Assembly (NCBI GenBank): GCA_964568885.1 | Contig: CAZMSF010000001.1 | Coordinates: 1-64,000, forward strand | Reading direction: 5' to 3' | DNA length: 64,000 nt | Source: JAUSNA01 sp964568885 | Lineage (GTDB): Bacteria; Patescibacteriota; Microgenomatia; Levybacterales; GWA1-39-11 | In this document: positions 17,315-25,751 of the stretch, piece by piece | How the letters are laid out: every line of letters starts with the position of its first letter | How positions within the stretch are numbered: the stretch's first letter is position 1 | Notes under the pieces: generated by a model | Told to the model about the DNA's origin: nothing | The model's input: the letters and a program-made list of their open reading frames with translations, nothing else | Database searches by the model: none | Made by a program: the position numbers and the translations under genes

Positions 17315-18019
17315 ATGGGCACCTCAACAATTATTAAGGTGAATCACCTCAATAAGCAGTACACTCTTGGAGATATTACAACCCGCGCATTAAGCGATGT
17401 CTCATTTGAAATAAAAAAGGGGGAATTCGTTGCAATTATGGGTCCATCGGGAAGCGGCAAATCTACTCTCATGCATATTCTGGGTGCGCTCGATATTCCC
17501 ACATCCGGCAGCTATCTTTTGGACGGAAAGAATGTGGGACAACTCTCCGATGACGAGCTTTCCGAAATAAGGAACAAAAAAATTGGTTTTGTTTTTCAGG
17601 CCTTCAATCTTCTTCAAAGGACAACCGCTATAAAAAATGTCATGTTGCCCATGAGATACGCCGGTGTTCCATTGGAAGAACGGTACGAACGGGCAAAGAA
17701 ATTCCTCTCAATGGTCGGACTTGCGGAACGGATGGAACACACCACCAACCAACTTTCGGGGGGGCAACAACAAAGGGTTGCAATTGCAAGAGGAATTTCC
17801 ATGAACCCTGCTCTCCTTTTGGCGGACGAGCCGACAGGGAACATCGCATCAAGTCAAGCAGACGAGATAATGTCGATTTTTCGGAAACTCAATCAAAAAG
17901 AGGGACATACTATAGTAATGATTACCCATGAGGGTGATATTGCGGCACACGCGGGCCGAATAATCACGATAAAGGACGGAAAGATAATATCAGATGTAAA
18001 GAATAAAAAACCGCGATGA
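17315..18019 (+). CDS. MacB-type ABC transporter ATP-binding protein
   Basis: This 234-aa ATPase has Walker A GPSGSGKST, Q-loop FQAFNLL, signature LSGGQQQR, Walker B LLADEPTG and the H-loop THE. It is the LolD/MacB class that powers mechanotransmission transporters. ATG 17315 is 1 bp after the adaptor stop; a longer frame to 17282 would overlap it. Its stop overlaps the permease start by 4 bp, so the pair is translationally coupled. Confidence 0.95.
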   Translation: MGTSTIIKVNHLNKQYTLGDITTRALSDVSFEIKKGEFVAIMGPSGSGKSTLMHILGALDIPTSGSYLLDGKNVGQLSDDELSEIRNKKIGFVFQAFNLLQRTTAIKNVMLPMRYAGVPLEERYERAKKFLSMVGLAERMEHTTNQLSGGQQQRVAIARGISMNPALLLADEPTGNIASSQADEIMSIFRKLNQKEGHTIVMITHEGDIAAHAGRIITIKDGKIISDVKNKKPR

Positions 18020-19251
18020 AAATGACGAATGAAACGTTTGAGCTTTTGTCCGAAAGTTTTTCTACCCTGACAATCAATAAGATGCGCACGGGGCTTGCTA
18101 TCCTTGGCATTGTAATAGGCATAGGAAGTGTAATTGTACTTATCTCTCTGGGACAAGCAACGCAGCAGCAGGTTCAAAATCAAATACAGTCCCTTGGTGC
18201 AAATCTTTTGACGGTTAATCCCGGCTCTCAAAATTCGGGCGGAGTACGCGGGGCAGCGGGGGCAGCAACAACATTGACGAATGAGGACGCAAAAGCCATT
18301 CGGACCTCCCCCAATATCACTGCAGTACAAACCGTTTCGCCCGAGATACAAAGAAGAGAACAGATTACCGCCGGACGGACCAATTCAAATATCCAAATCA
18401 TCGGTGTTACCGATTCTTACACTGCAGTTCACAAATTAAGTATGGATACCGGTACATTTGTTACCGAAAATGACAACGTGTCGTTAGGAAAGGTAATTGT
18501 TCTTGGTCCGCAAGTTGCAACGGACTTATTCGGAGAGACGGCTGGCGCCGTCGGACAAACAGTAAGAATCAATGGGATTCCGTTCCGGGTCATTGGAGTG
18601 ACAAAAAGCAAAGGCGGCTCCGGTTTTTTTAACCAGGACGATATCGGATTCATTCCCCTATCAACTGCCCAAAAAATTGTATTCGGGCAAGACAACCTTA
18701 GCTCAATTGCTCTCGAAGCAAAATCGTCTGAGGTTATGACTGATGCCCAAAACCAAGTCGGATATCTTCTTTTGTCCCGGCATAAGCTACAAAGTCCGCA
18801 AGATGCCGATTTTTCAATTTTTTCCCAAGCAGATATTCTCAGCACTGCTTCTCAGGCAACCGGAACTTTCACAACTTTTCTGGCAGGAATTGCCGCAATT
18901 TCGCTTCTTGTCGGAGGAATTGGAATTATGAACATCATGCTTGTTACAGTTACCGAAAGGACGCGTGAGATTGGACTTCGAAAAGCATTAGGTGCCAAGA
19001 AAAAGACAATTGTAACTCAGTTTCTCATTGAGTCGATTTTCCTGACATTCACCGGTGGCGTCATTGGAATCGCACTTGGAATTCTTATTTCTTATGGATA
19101 TTCGGCAGCTACAGCTTCCTTGTTTGTGATATCACCCTACTCAATTCTTCTCGCATTTGTCGTTTCGGGCGGTATTGGAATCCTATTTGGTTGGTACCCG
19201 GCAAGAAAGGCTGCGAATTTACAACCTATTGAAGCGCTGAGATATGAATAA
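18016..19251 (+). CDS. MacB-type ABC transporter permease (FtsX family)
   Basis: This 411-aa protein has a first membrane helix (about 25-47), a large extracellular MacB periplasmic-core domain (about 50-285), and three FtsX helices at the C-terminus (about 290-405), including the conserved TERTREIGLRKALGAKKK loop. Together with the two preceding genes it forms a complete export system for peptides, drugs or lipoproteins. Cargo is unknown. Confidence 0.95.
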   Translation: MKMTNETFELLSESFSTLTINKMRTGLAILGIVIGIGSVIVLISLGQATQQQVQNQIQSLGANLLTVNPGSQNSGGVRGAAGAATTLTNEDAKAIRTSPNITAVQTVSPEIQRREQITAGRTNSNIQIIGVTDSYTAVHKLSMDTGTFVTENDNVSLGKVIVLGPQVATDLFGETAGAVGQTVRINGIPFRVIGVTKSKGGSGFFNQDDIGFIPLSTAQKIVFGQDNLSSIALEAKSSEVMTDAQNQVGYLLLSRHKLQSPQDADFSIFSQADILSTASQATGTFTTFLAGIAAISLLVGGIGIMNIMLVTVTERTREIGLRKALGAKKKTIVTQFLIESIFLTFTGGVIGIALGILISYGYSAATASLFVISPYSILLAFVVSGGIGILFGWYPARKAANLQPIEALRYE

Positions 19252-19313
19252 GTATTGTAAGCTTAATTTAAGGTACCTAAATTATAGTTCCATTCATAAA
19301 GGAGGTGAAATTT

Positions 19314-19781
19314 ATGGCAAATGAAAAAAATAATTCAAACAAGAATTTACTGATTACTATAGTCATTGTAGTGATTGTTGCAGCCGGAGCATTCTACGGT
19401 GGTATGCTGTATCAAAAGACACAAGCAAGGACAACATTTGGACAATTCGCACGGGAGGGAAGGTTCGGACAGAACCAAACCGGCATGATGAGGAATGGTG
19501 CGAACCGGGGATTCGGGGGTGCTGTAGTTGGCGATATCGTTTCAATTGACAATGATAGTCTTACCGTCAAACTTCAGGATGGAAGTAGTAAGATCGTCAA
19601 TTTATCTCAATCAACAACGTATAGCAAGACCGAAACGGGTTCGAAAACCGACCTTAAAAGCGGAACAAAAGTTGCGGCAATTGGAACTTCAAATTCGGAC
19701 GGTTCAGTAACGGCGCAGAACATACAAATTAATCCTGCGTTTAGGATGATGGGAAGACCAAGCGTTACTCCGGCCAAGTAG
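19314..19781 (+). CDS. DUF5666-type exported protein
   Basis: From ATG 19314 the protein is 155 aa. It has an N-terminal membrane segment (about 10-32), an Arg/Gly/Phe-rich linker and a small beta domain (GDIVSIDNDSLTVKLQDGSS to TAQNIQI) of the DUF5666/OB-like type. AAAGGAGGTGA ends 6 nt before this ATG; an in-frame GTG at 19305 lies inside the SD. It follows the MacB permease by 62 bp and may be a partner or target of that system. Confidence 0.7.
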   Translation: MANEKNNSNKNLLITIVIVVIVAAGAFYGGMLYQKTQARTTFGQFAREGRFGQNQTGMMRNGANRGFGGAVVGDIVSIDNDSLTVKLQDGSSKIVNLSQSTTYSKTETGSKTDLKSGTKVAAIGTSNSDGSVTAQNIQINPAFRMMGRPSVTPAK

Positions 19782-19823
19782 AATTTGTTGACGGACGGCC
19801 GAGCACTGTGAGAAGCTTACAGT

Positions 19824-20162
19824 ATGGAGCAATTATACTGCAAAGTATGCAAAGCCATTATTCTTCCTGCGTATAATTACTGTCCGAGCTGTGGAGTGAA
19901 ACTAAAGGACACCGAATTAACCATTACTCTTTCAAAACAGATTGGAGTGTATTTGTTAAGCTTTTTTCTCCCTCCTTTAGGGTTGTGGCCGGGATTCAAA
20001 TATCTGAGAAAAGGGAACGAGCATGCAAAACACGTCGGACTTATCGCAATTTTCTTAACAATTTTAGGAATAATTATCTCTTTATGGGCTTTCTTTGGTA
20101 TTATTCACTCGGTCAATAACACCCTCAATCAACAAATCAACTTAAAACAACTCGGTTATTAG
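19824..20162 (+). CDS. Zinc-ribbon membrane protein
   Basis: This 112-aa protein has an N-terminal zinc ribbon with CKVC and CPSCG cysteine pairs, followed by two membrane helices (about 44-64 and 78-100) separated by a basic GFKYLRKGNEHAKH loop. This is a common architecture of unknown role. It is convergent with the GIY-YIG gene, the coding ends overlapping by 26 bp. Confidence 0.75.
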   Translation: MEQLYCKVCKAIILPAYNYCPSCGVKLKDTELTITLSKQIGVYLLSFFLPPLGLWPGFKYLRKGNEHAKHVGLIAIFLTILGIIISLWAFFGIIHSVNNTLNQQINLKQLGY

Positions 20163-20418
20163 CAGCAATCAGTTCTTTCTTTTCTTCGCGTGTTAGTTGT
20201 TTTAACGAATATTCACGTTTTAAGGCTCTAGATGCACCTTTCACTTTTTCAAAATACACAAGAAAAACCGGTCGTCTTGAACGGGTATATTTGGCTCCGC
20301 CGTTGATAAGTCCGTTATGCGCACTTAACCGCATGGGTATGTTTTTTGTTTTACCGATGTAAAATGTATTGTCCGAGCATTCCAGAATATAGACGTAGAA
20401 ATGCGAATCATTTACCAT
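20137..20418 (-). CDS. GIY-YIG nuclease superfamily protein
   Basis: This 93-aa single-domain protein has FYVYILECSDNTFYIGKT (the GIY...YIG pair), then R in PMRLSAHN and the YTRSRRPVFLVYFE and SRALKREYSLKQL segments typical of the YhbQ/UvrC-like subfamily. Such small proteins are predicted DNA nucleases, with roles mostly unproven. It is cytosolic and monocistronic. Confidence 0.92.
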   Translation of the reverse strand: MVNDSHFYVYILECSDNTFYIGKTKNIPMRLSAHNGLINGGAKYTRSRRPVFLVYFEKVKGASRALKREYSLKQLTREEKKELIAANNRVVLS

Positions 20419-20492
20419 TTGCTATTTTTTCCTTACAATACAACTATTATTAAGTCTCTTTTAAGCTATTTCATTTAAACTACATACAGTAT

Positions 20493-21002
20493 ATGAGAAA
20501 GTATCTTCAAATAACAATTGTCTTGGGAGCCTTTTTTTTGCTTGTTTTTGCCAAAAATTTAAAGGGAAGCGACGATGAGGTAAAAATTGTCGGCAACAAG
20601 CAAGTTCTTCCTTCCCCAACTCAGGAGACATCTCCGCCTGCTACGCCAAATCCGCAAGAAACAGGTGCTCCGATAATAGCAACTGCTACTCCGCTACCCA
20701 CCGTGAAAGTTGCGGGAAAATACAAAGACGGAACATACGACGGAACCATCGAGGACGCATTTTACGGAAATCTACAAGTACAGGCCGTCATTAAAGACGG
20801 GAAACTAGCCGACGTATTGCCTCTTTTATATCCAAATGATAATAGAACCTCAATTTCTATAAATACCCAGGCAATCCCTATGCTACGAGATGAAGCTGTA
20901 AAAGCCCAAAGTGCGCAGGTTGATATTATAAGCGGAGCATCAGACTCAAGCCCCGCTTTTTCGCGTTCTCTAGCGTCTGCCTTAAAGAAGGCTCAAAACT
21001 AA
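20493..21002 (+). CDS. FMN-binding-domain extracytosolic protein
   Basis: This 169-aa protein has an N-terminal membrane or signal segment (about 5-22), a Pro/Thr-rich linker (about 45-75) and a C-terminal FMN_bind domain with GKYKDGTYDGT, VQAVIKDGKLADV and SGASDSS. The last corresponds to the SGATxTS-type flavinylation motif; here serine occupies the position where ApbE normally links FMN to threonine. The next gene, 4 bp downstream, is apbE, so it is the probable flavinylation substrate. It should carry electrons outside the membrane. Confidence 0.88.
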   Translation: MRKYLQITIVLGAFFLLVFAKNLKGSDDEVKIVGNKQVLPSPTQETSPPATPNPQETGAPIIATATPLPTVKVAGKYKDGTYDGTIEDAFYGNLQVQAVIKDGKLADVLPLLYPNDNRTSISINTQAIPMLRDEAVKAQSAQVDIISGASDSSPAFSRSLASALKKAQN

Positions 21003-21006
21003 CACT

Positions 21007-21744
21007 ATGAAGATTACCGAAGGAATTATGGGCATGAGTGTCGCAATTGAAGTTCTTGATACAACTGTTAAGAGCACGGACATTGATGAAGTGCTTGACT
21101 ATTTCCATTCTATCGATGAAACCTTCAGTACATATAAAAAAACCAGCGAAATCTCACGCATAAACAAAAAACTTCTAAAGCTCGAAGACGCAAGCCCGGA
21201 GGTTAAGAAAGTGTTGAAATTGTGCGATGAAACAAAACTTATGACGAAGGGGTATTTCGATATTTCAGTTGAGGGGATTATCGACCCTTCCGGGCTTGTA
21301 AAGGGGTATGCTATATCTGAGGGGTCAAAACTATTGATAAAAAAAGGGTATAAAAATTTTTATGTTGAGATAGGGGGCGATATTGATATCCGTGGCCTTA
21401 AAAATGGCATGAAATGGAAAGTAGGGATAAGAAATCCGCTCAAAACGTTCGAAAACGCGAGGGTTCTTTATCTCAGCGACAGAGGGATTGCAACCTCCGG
21501 AACCTACGAACGCGGTATGCATATCTACAATCCGATAAAGAAAAAGCTTGCCAACGAGTTATCAAGCGTGACCGTGGTTGCAAATAACGTTTATGAAGCA
21601 GATAGGTTCGCAACTGCAGTGTATGCGATGGGCGAAAAGGGAATTGACTTTTTGGAAGAAAAAGAAGATCTGGAAGGATATGCCATTACAAAAGACGGTA
21701 AAGAGCTTGTTACGAGCGGTTTTACGGCGTATCTTTCTCCCTAA
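21007..21744 (+). CDS. apbE: FAD:protein FMN transferase
   Basis: This 245-aa protein is a compact ApbE: MGMSVAIEV, FSTYKKTSEISRIN, DPSGLVKGYAI, EIGGDIDIRG, the RGIATSGTYERG loop, and DRFATAVYAMG near the end. It transfers FMN from FAD to Ser/Thr of target proteins such as the upstream FMN_bind protein. I see no clear signal peptide, which is unusual if it acts outside the membrane. It is tightly spaced with both neighbours (4 and 3 bp). Confidence 0.95.
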   Translation: MKITEGIMGMSVAIEVLDTTVKSTDIDEVLDYFHSIDETFSTYKKTSEISRINKKLLKLEDASPEVKKVLKLCDETKLMTKGYFDISVEGIIDPSGLVKGYAISEGSKLLIKKGYKNFYVEIGGDIDIRGLKNGMKWKVGIRNPLKTFENARVLYLSDRGIATSGTYERGMHIYNPIKKKLANELSSVTVVANNVYEADRFATAVYAMGEKGIDFLEEKEDLEGYAITKDGKELVTSGFTAYLSP

Positions 21745-21747
21745 ATT

Positions 21748-23271
21748 ATGATTATAGACAAACTTCTTAATAAGATTACTATGTACAGGTTGACCCTGTA
21801 CTACCTGATTGCGCTCGTAATTTACGCTATGATTACGGGTTTTTTCGGACTTACATTATATGGTTCCGTCGACATTTTACTTTCTTCAGTCATCGTTCTG
21901 TCTGTATGCTTCATCTCGAACTGGATTTTTGCAAAACTTTTTAAGGCGGTAACGAATGTCGAAAGTGTCTTTATTACCGCTCTTATTATCATTCTTATTT
22001 TTCCGATGAAGTTCCCTCACCAAGCCGTCGGTCTTATCGGCGTGTCACTTCTTGCGATGGGGTCAAAGTATCTTCTCACTGTTGAAAAAAGACACCTTTT
22101 CAATCCTGCTGCGGTTGGGGTTGCAATGATGTCGCTTCTCTCGGCCGAGCATTCGGCAACATGGTGGGTTGGAACGCCTCTTCTTATTGTTCCTACCCTC
22201 ATCGGTGGGTTGCTTATAGTACGAAAGGTACAACGGATGCGGATGGCAGTGGTGTTTTTGGTTACTTACTTTGTGTTTGCAGCGGGAGCTGCCCTTCTTC
22301 ATTCAAACCCCATATTATCCCTGTGGCAAAGAGGCGCGTTTTCATCAGCGCTTTTCTTCTTTACTTTCGTGATGCTTACAGAACCGCTTACCTCCCCTTC
22401 TACAAAAAAAATGCGAACTTGGTATGCAATTATCGTCGCTGCATTATATTCAACCCCAATAGTACGACTCGGTGGTCTCGTTTTTACACCCGAAATGGCG
22501 CTTGTGGTCGGGAACATATTCTCATACGTAGTCAATCCGAAGTATAGACTCGAACTTCCATTGATAAAGAAAACTCAATTGTCGCCGGATACGTTTCTTT
22601 TCGACTTTGGTCTGGTGAAAGGGTTCAAATTCTTGCCCGGTCAATACATGGAATGGACCTTGCCTCACTCAAATGCCGACAGCAGAGGAAACCGTAGATA
22701 CTTCAGCCTGGCGAACTCTCCCCATGAAGGCATCTCAATCGCGGTCAAATTCTATTCACCTTCAAGCACTTATAAAAGAGCTTTACTTTCTCTTCAGCCG
22801 GGACAAAAAATTGTTTCATCAAGCCTTTCCGGTGATTTTGTAATGCCCACCACAAGAAATACCCCATTGGTCTTTATAGCAGGAGGTGTCGGAATCGCAC
22901 CATTTCGAAGTATCATTGAGGACATCGTTGAAAAGAAAGAACAAGTCAATATCACCGTACTTTTTGCAAACAAAAGGAAAGAAGACATCCTGTTTCTTGA
23001 CACCTTGGAAAAAGCCCGAGCATTTGGAGTAAACACTTTCTATATACTTACCGACAAAACTGCAATTCCTGCGGGTTGGCAAGGCATCTCAGGACATGTT
23101 ACGCCGGAAATAGTAAAAACTTCTATTCCCGACTACATCAAGCGGAAGTTTTATGTTTCGGGACCTCAATTGATGGTACAAAACTTTGAGAAAATTCTCT
23201 TATCAACCGGTGTTTTAAAGAAAAACATCAAAGTTGATTTCTTTCCCGGTTATCAGGAAACCTCTGCCTAG
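21748..23271 (+). CDS. NqrB/RnfD-like membrane domain fused to ferredoxin-NAD(P)+ reductase domain
   Basis: This 507-aa protein has an N-terminal part (about 1-260) that is NqrB/RnfD-like with about nine membrane helices (FNPAAVGVAMMSL is the flavin-site-like region). The C-terminal part (about 268-505) is an FNR module: FLPGQYMEWTL and RYFSLANSP bind FAD, and VFIAGGVGIAPFRSI plus the FYVSGPQLMVQNFE end bind NAD(P)H. The fusion can take electrons from cytosolic NAD(P)H across the membrane to the flavinylated protein encoded upstream. The pathway is inferred from known flavin-transfer systems. Confidence 0.9.
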   Translation: MIIDKLLNKITMYRLTLYYLIALVIYAMITGFFGLTLYGSVDILLSSVIVLSVCFISNWIFAKLFKAVTNVESVFITALIIILIFPMKFPHQAVGLIGVSLLAMGSKYLLTVEKRHLFNPAAVGVAMMSLLSAEHSATWWVGTPLLIVPTLIGGLLIVRKVQRMRMAVVFLVTYFVFAAGAALLHSNPILSLWQRGAFSSALFFFTFVMLTEPLTSPSTKKMRTWYAIIVAALYSTPIVRLGGLVFTPEMALVVGNIFSYVVNPKYRLELPLIKKTQLSPDTFLFDFGLVKGFKFLPGQYMEWTLPHSNADSRGNRRYFSLANSPHEGISIAVKFYSPSSTYKRALLSLQPGQKIVSSSLSGDFVMPTTRNTPLVFIAGGVGIAPFRSIIEDIVEKKEQVNITVLFANKRKEDILFLDTLEKARAFGVNTFYILTDKTAIPAGWQGISGHVTPEIVKTSIPDYIKRKFYVSGPQLMVQNFEKILLSTGVLKKNIKVDFFPGYQETSA

Positions 23272-23272
23272 G

Positions 23273-23301
23273 TTGATTTTGTCCTCAAAATGTGCTATAG
23301 T
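23273..23301 (+). promoter_or_regulatory. Promoter of the zinc-ribbon coiled-coil gene
   Basis: TTGATT (23273-23278), a 17-bp spacer, and an extended -10 (TGC then TATAGT, 23296-23301). The leader would be about 20 nt without a Shine-Dalgarno before ATG 23328. Confidence 0.6.
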
Positions 23302-23327
23302 ATATTCAATATTCCTACATTTTCTCC

Positions 23328-23612
23328 ATGGCTACACAGCAAGAACCTAAACATTCAAACCCTTGTACCCGGTGCGGAAAAGAGCGCATTGAGGGCAAAA
23401 AATGGAAAGAGGAAATAGCTACTTTTTTCGGGACCTCAACTATCATCCATACCGAGACAGTTTGCCCGGACAAGGAATGTCAAAAAATTGTCGAGCAAAA
23501 GCTTGAGGCTCTCAAGCAAAAATCCGATGAATTGAAAGAGGAAAAACAGAAAAAACTTGACGTTCTTGCTAATGCGCGGAAGCTGAAAGCCGCTCAAAAC
23601 CTCAAAAATTAA
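23328..23612 (+). CDS. Small Cys-cluster/coiled-coil protein, unknown
   Basis: This 94-aa protein has two cysteine pairs (CTRCG near residue 13 and CPDKEC near 46) that likely bind zinc. They are followed by a highly charged helix (about 50-94) predicted to be coiled coil. No family is recognised. It overlaps the alr stop by 4 bp, tail to tail, and has its own promoter. Confidence 0.65.
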   Translation: MATQQEPKHSNPCTRCGKERIEGKKWKEEIATFFGTSTIIHTETVCPDKECQKIVEQKLEALKQKSDELKEEKQKKLDVLANARKLKAAQNLKN

Positions 23613-24724
23613 ACTACTTTTCTTTTTGTAGAGGCATGTAAATGCACTAAAAGCTCATAAGGTATTACCCCTGCAATTTTTGACGCATTTTCAATAGTGT
23701 TACGGTCATTCGTATCAGATGAATACACGGTGACCACATCGTCTTCACGAAGATTGGAAACGGCAGTGACATCTATTGTGGTTATATTCATGCTCACTCT
23801 CCCTACAATCGGGCATAATATTCCCTTCACCTTAACAAACCCCTTATTGGAAAGCTTTCTTTCTACACCGTCATTATATCCTGCCGGCAGAATTGCAAGA
23901 CTAATCTTTTTTTGTGCTTTGTATGTAAAATTGTAACCAACGCACTCCCCTTTTTTTATGGTTTTAATTTGTGCAATTCGTGTTTTAAATTCAAGCACCG
24001 GTTTTAGAAAGGTGTTTTTGAACGAAGGGTCTATTCCATAAAGAGATATTCCTGCCCTGGCCACATTTCCCAGATTTGAAAGTCCGCCACTTTTCAAAAT
24101 TCCAGAGGAATTTGCTATATGTACATACTCCGGAGAAAAACTTTTTTTTATCACGGCTACCGCTTGCCCAAACCGTTCATTTTGATCTTGCGTCAGTTTT
24201 TTTGTAGGATTTTCAGATTCGGCAAAGTGAGACATTATACCCTCAAGATATATACCCGATTTTTTTATATCCGAAAGAATATCTCCTAATTCCTCAAACA
24301 AAAAACCTTCCCTGTGCATTCCCGTATCGATAAACAAATGAATTTTGCTTTTCGGCTGATACTCTTTTAGAGCGCGCAGTTGTTTCTTGGTATAGAGCGC
24401 GAAAGAAAATGGCAAGTGCTTTGTATGAAGACTTTCCGGGCTTACGTATCCCATGACAAGAATCGGGGTCGAAATATTTGCCTTGTAAAGCTCGTAGGCC
24501 TCATATAGGCTGTCTACGCAAAAAAATGGGGGATCAAGTGCGTCCAGAACGGACGCAATTTGAGTAAGCCCGTGTCCGTACCCATTGCTTTTTAAAACCG
24601 GGGCAATCTTGAGCCCAAAGGAATTGAGATAATTGTAGTTTGAAATCAGCCTTTTTTTTGAGATTTCCAGAATGTTTAACGGTTTGTAATTTCTGGTTAA
24701 AAGATTTTCGATTTGCTCTAACAT
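23609..24724 (-). CDS. alr: Alanine racemase
   Basis: This 371-aa protein is a PLP-dependent fold-III racemase. It has PVLKSNGYGHG with the PLP lysine (about residue 43), the barrel segments FIDTGMHREG and HIANSSG, SLYGIDPSF, and the C-terminal beta domain with GRVSMNITTIDVT. It makes D-Ala for peptidoglycan, consistent with the PBPs, D,D-peptidases and MurF-like ligase elsewhere in the window. TATAAT (24735-24740) lies 10 nt before ATG 24724. Confidence 0.95.
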   Translation of the reverse strand: MLEQIENLLTRNYKPLNILEISKKRLISNYNYLNSFGLKIAPVLKSNGYGHGLTQIASVLDALDPPFFCVDSLYEAYELYKANISTPILVMGYVSPESLHTKHLPFSFALYTKKQLRALKEYQPKSKIHLFIDTGMHREGFLFEELGDILSDIKKSGIYLEGIMSHFAESENPTKKLTQDQNERFGQAVAVIKKSFSPEYVHIANSSGILKSGGLSNLGNVARAGISLYGIDPSFKNTFLKPVLEFKTRIAQIKTIKKGECVGYNFTYKAQKKISLAILPAGYNDGVERKLSNKGFVKVKGILCPIVGRVSMNITTIDVTAVSNLREDDVVTVYSSDTNDRNTIENASKIAGVIPYELLVHLHASTKRKVV

Positions 24725-24758
24725 AAAGCGTCTTATTATATTCCATTTTACAAATTGT

Positions 24759-25631
24759 TTAAAATCCTAATAATTCACTCACTTTTACAAATTCGAATCC
24801 CTCTTTTTTGAGTGTCTCAACAATACGCGGTACTGCAAGGTAGTCAACCGGCTCATTGGGAAAACCATTCATATGCATAACTATTATTGAACCGTTTTTT
24901 ACCCTATTAACAACCCTCCCAACAATACTGTTTTCATTACTGTTAAAACCGTCATCGGCAACAACATCCCATGCTATCGCATTTGCACCTGCCAGTTTGA
25001 GAAGCGCCAGGTCCCCCGGACCAAAGCAACCGCCGGGAAACCGGAATAACCGAGTTTTTTTGTTTGTATACTTTTCAATAATGAGTTGTGACGCGCCTAT
25101 GTCTTCTATTTTTCTGTCTTCCGGCAACGCCTCAAGCGCATAGCAGGGGAAAGAATAGGCCCTATGGGAATACGAATGGCTCCCTATTTCAAGAAATGAC
25201 TTCGAGGAGAGTTCTTTGGTAATTTCAGGATATTGCTCTACCCAAAGACCGCTTAAAAAAAGAGTCGCAGGAGTCCTGGACCTTACCAGAAAGGAAATGA
25301 GCTTGTCATCGTAAAAGCTTTTTACACTTCCATTTGCAAGCATTTGCCGCATCCCTGTTGTCATATCTGCATCGAAAGTAAGAGCCACTTTTTTTTTGTT
25401 CCTTTCTCCATGAAAGTACACTCCAAAGAACTCCCCTTTTCCGGACACATAATCAATCTGTCGTAATATCACCTGATACATGGCTCCCGGAAGGAGCGGC
25501 GAATTCCTGTTAATGGTTTGCGGGCGAAGGAAGAATGGACTTGAGGGAAGGGGTGAAGAAAAAAAGCCGACTCCAAATCCAAAGAAAAGGATTACCACTA
25601 TGGACAGCGTGAAGAAAAAAGAAGAACGCAT
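24759..25631 (-). CDS. Polysaccharide deacetylase (NodB/CE4 family)
   Basis: This 290-aa protein has an N-terminal membrane anchor (about 4-24) and a NodB domain: the ALTFDADM motif (catalytic Asp plus metal Asp), the metal-binding HSYSH, RFPGG, and a final MHMNG strand. It probably de-N-acetylates a surface glycan or peptidoglycan outside the membrane. It has its own consensus promoter on the minus strand. Confidence 0.9.
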   Translation of the reverse strand: MRSSFFFTLSIVVILFFGFGVGFFSSPLPSSPFFLRPQTINRNSPLLPGAMYQVILRQIDYVSGKGEFFGVYFHGERNKKKVALTFDADMTTGMRQMLANGSVKSFYDDKLISFLVRSRTPATLFLSGLWVEQYPEITKELSSKSFLEIGSHSYSHRAYSFPCYALEALPEDRKIEDIGASQLIIEKYTNKKTRLFRFPGGCFGPGDLALLKLAGANAIAWDVVADDGFNSNENSIVGRVVNRVKNGSIIVMHMNGFPNEPVDYLAVPRIVETLKKEGFEFVKVSELLGF

Positions 25632-25641
25632 TCAGGTCTTT

Positions 25642-25670
25642 TGTATACATTATTCAGCGTGTGGGGTCAA
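25642..25670 (-). promoter_or_regulatory. Promoter of the NodB deacetylase gene
   Basis: On the minus strand TTGACC (25665-25670), a 17-bp spacer and TATACA (25642-25647), ending 10 nt before ATG 25631. The open frame of the ATPase on the other strand starts inside this promoter, which argues against that longer start. Confidence 0.7.
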
Positions 25671-25751
25671 GGGGGTCATGGAAATTCCCAAAAAAAACAG
25701 TTAGAATTAATCGAATCAAACTGTCAACTTCAAAAAGACTGTCACTTCCGT

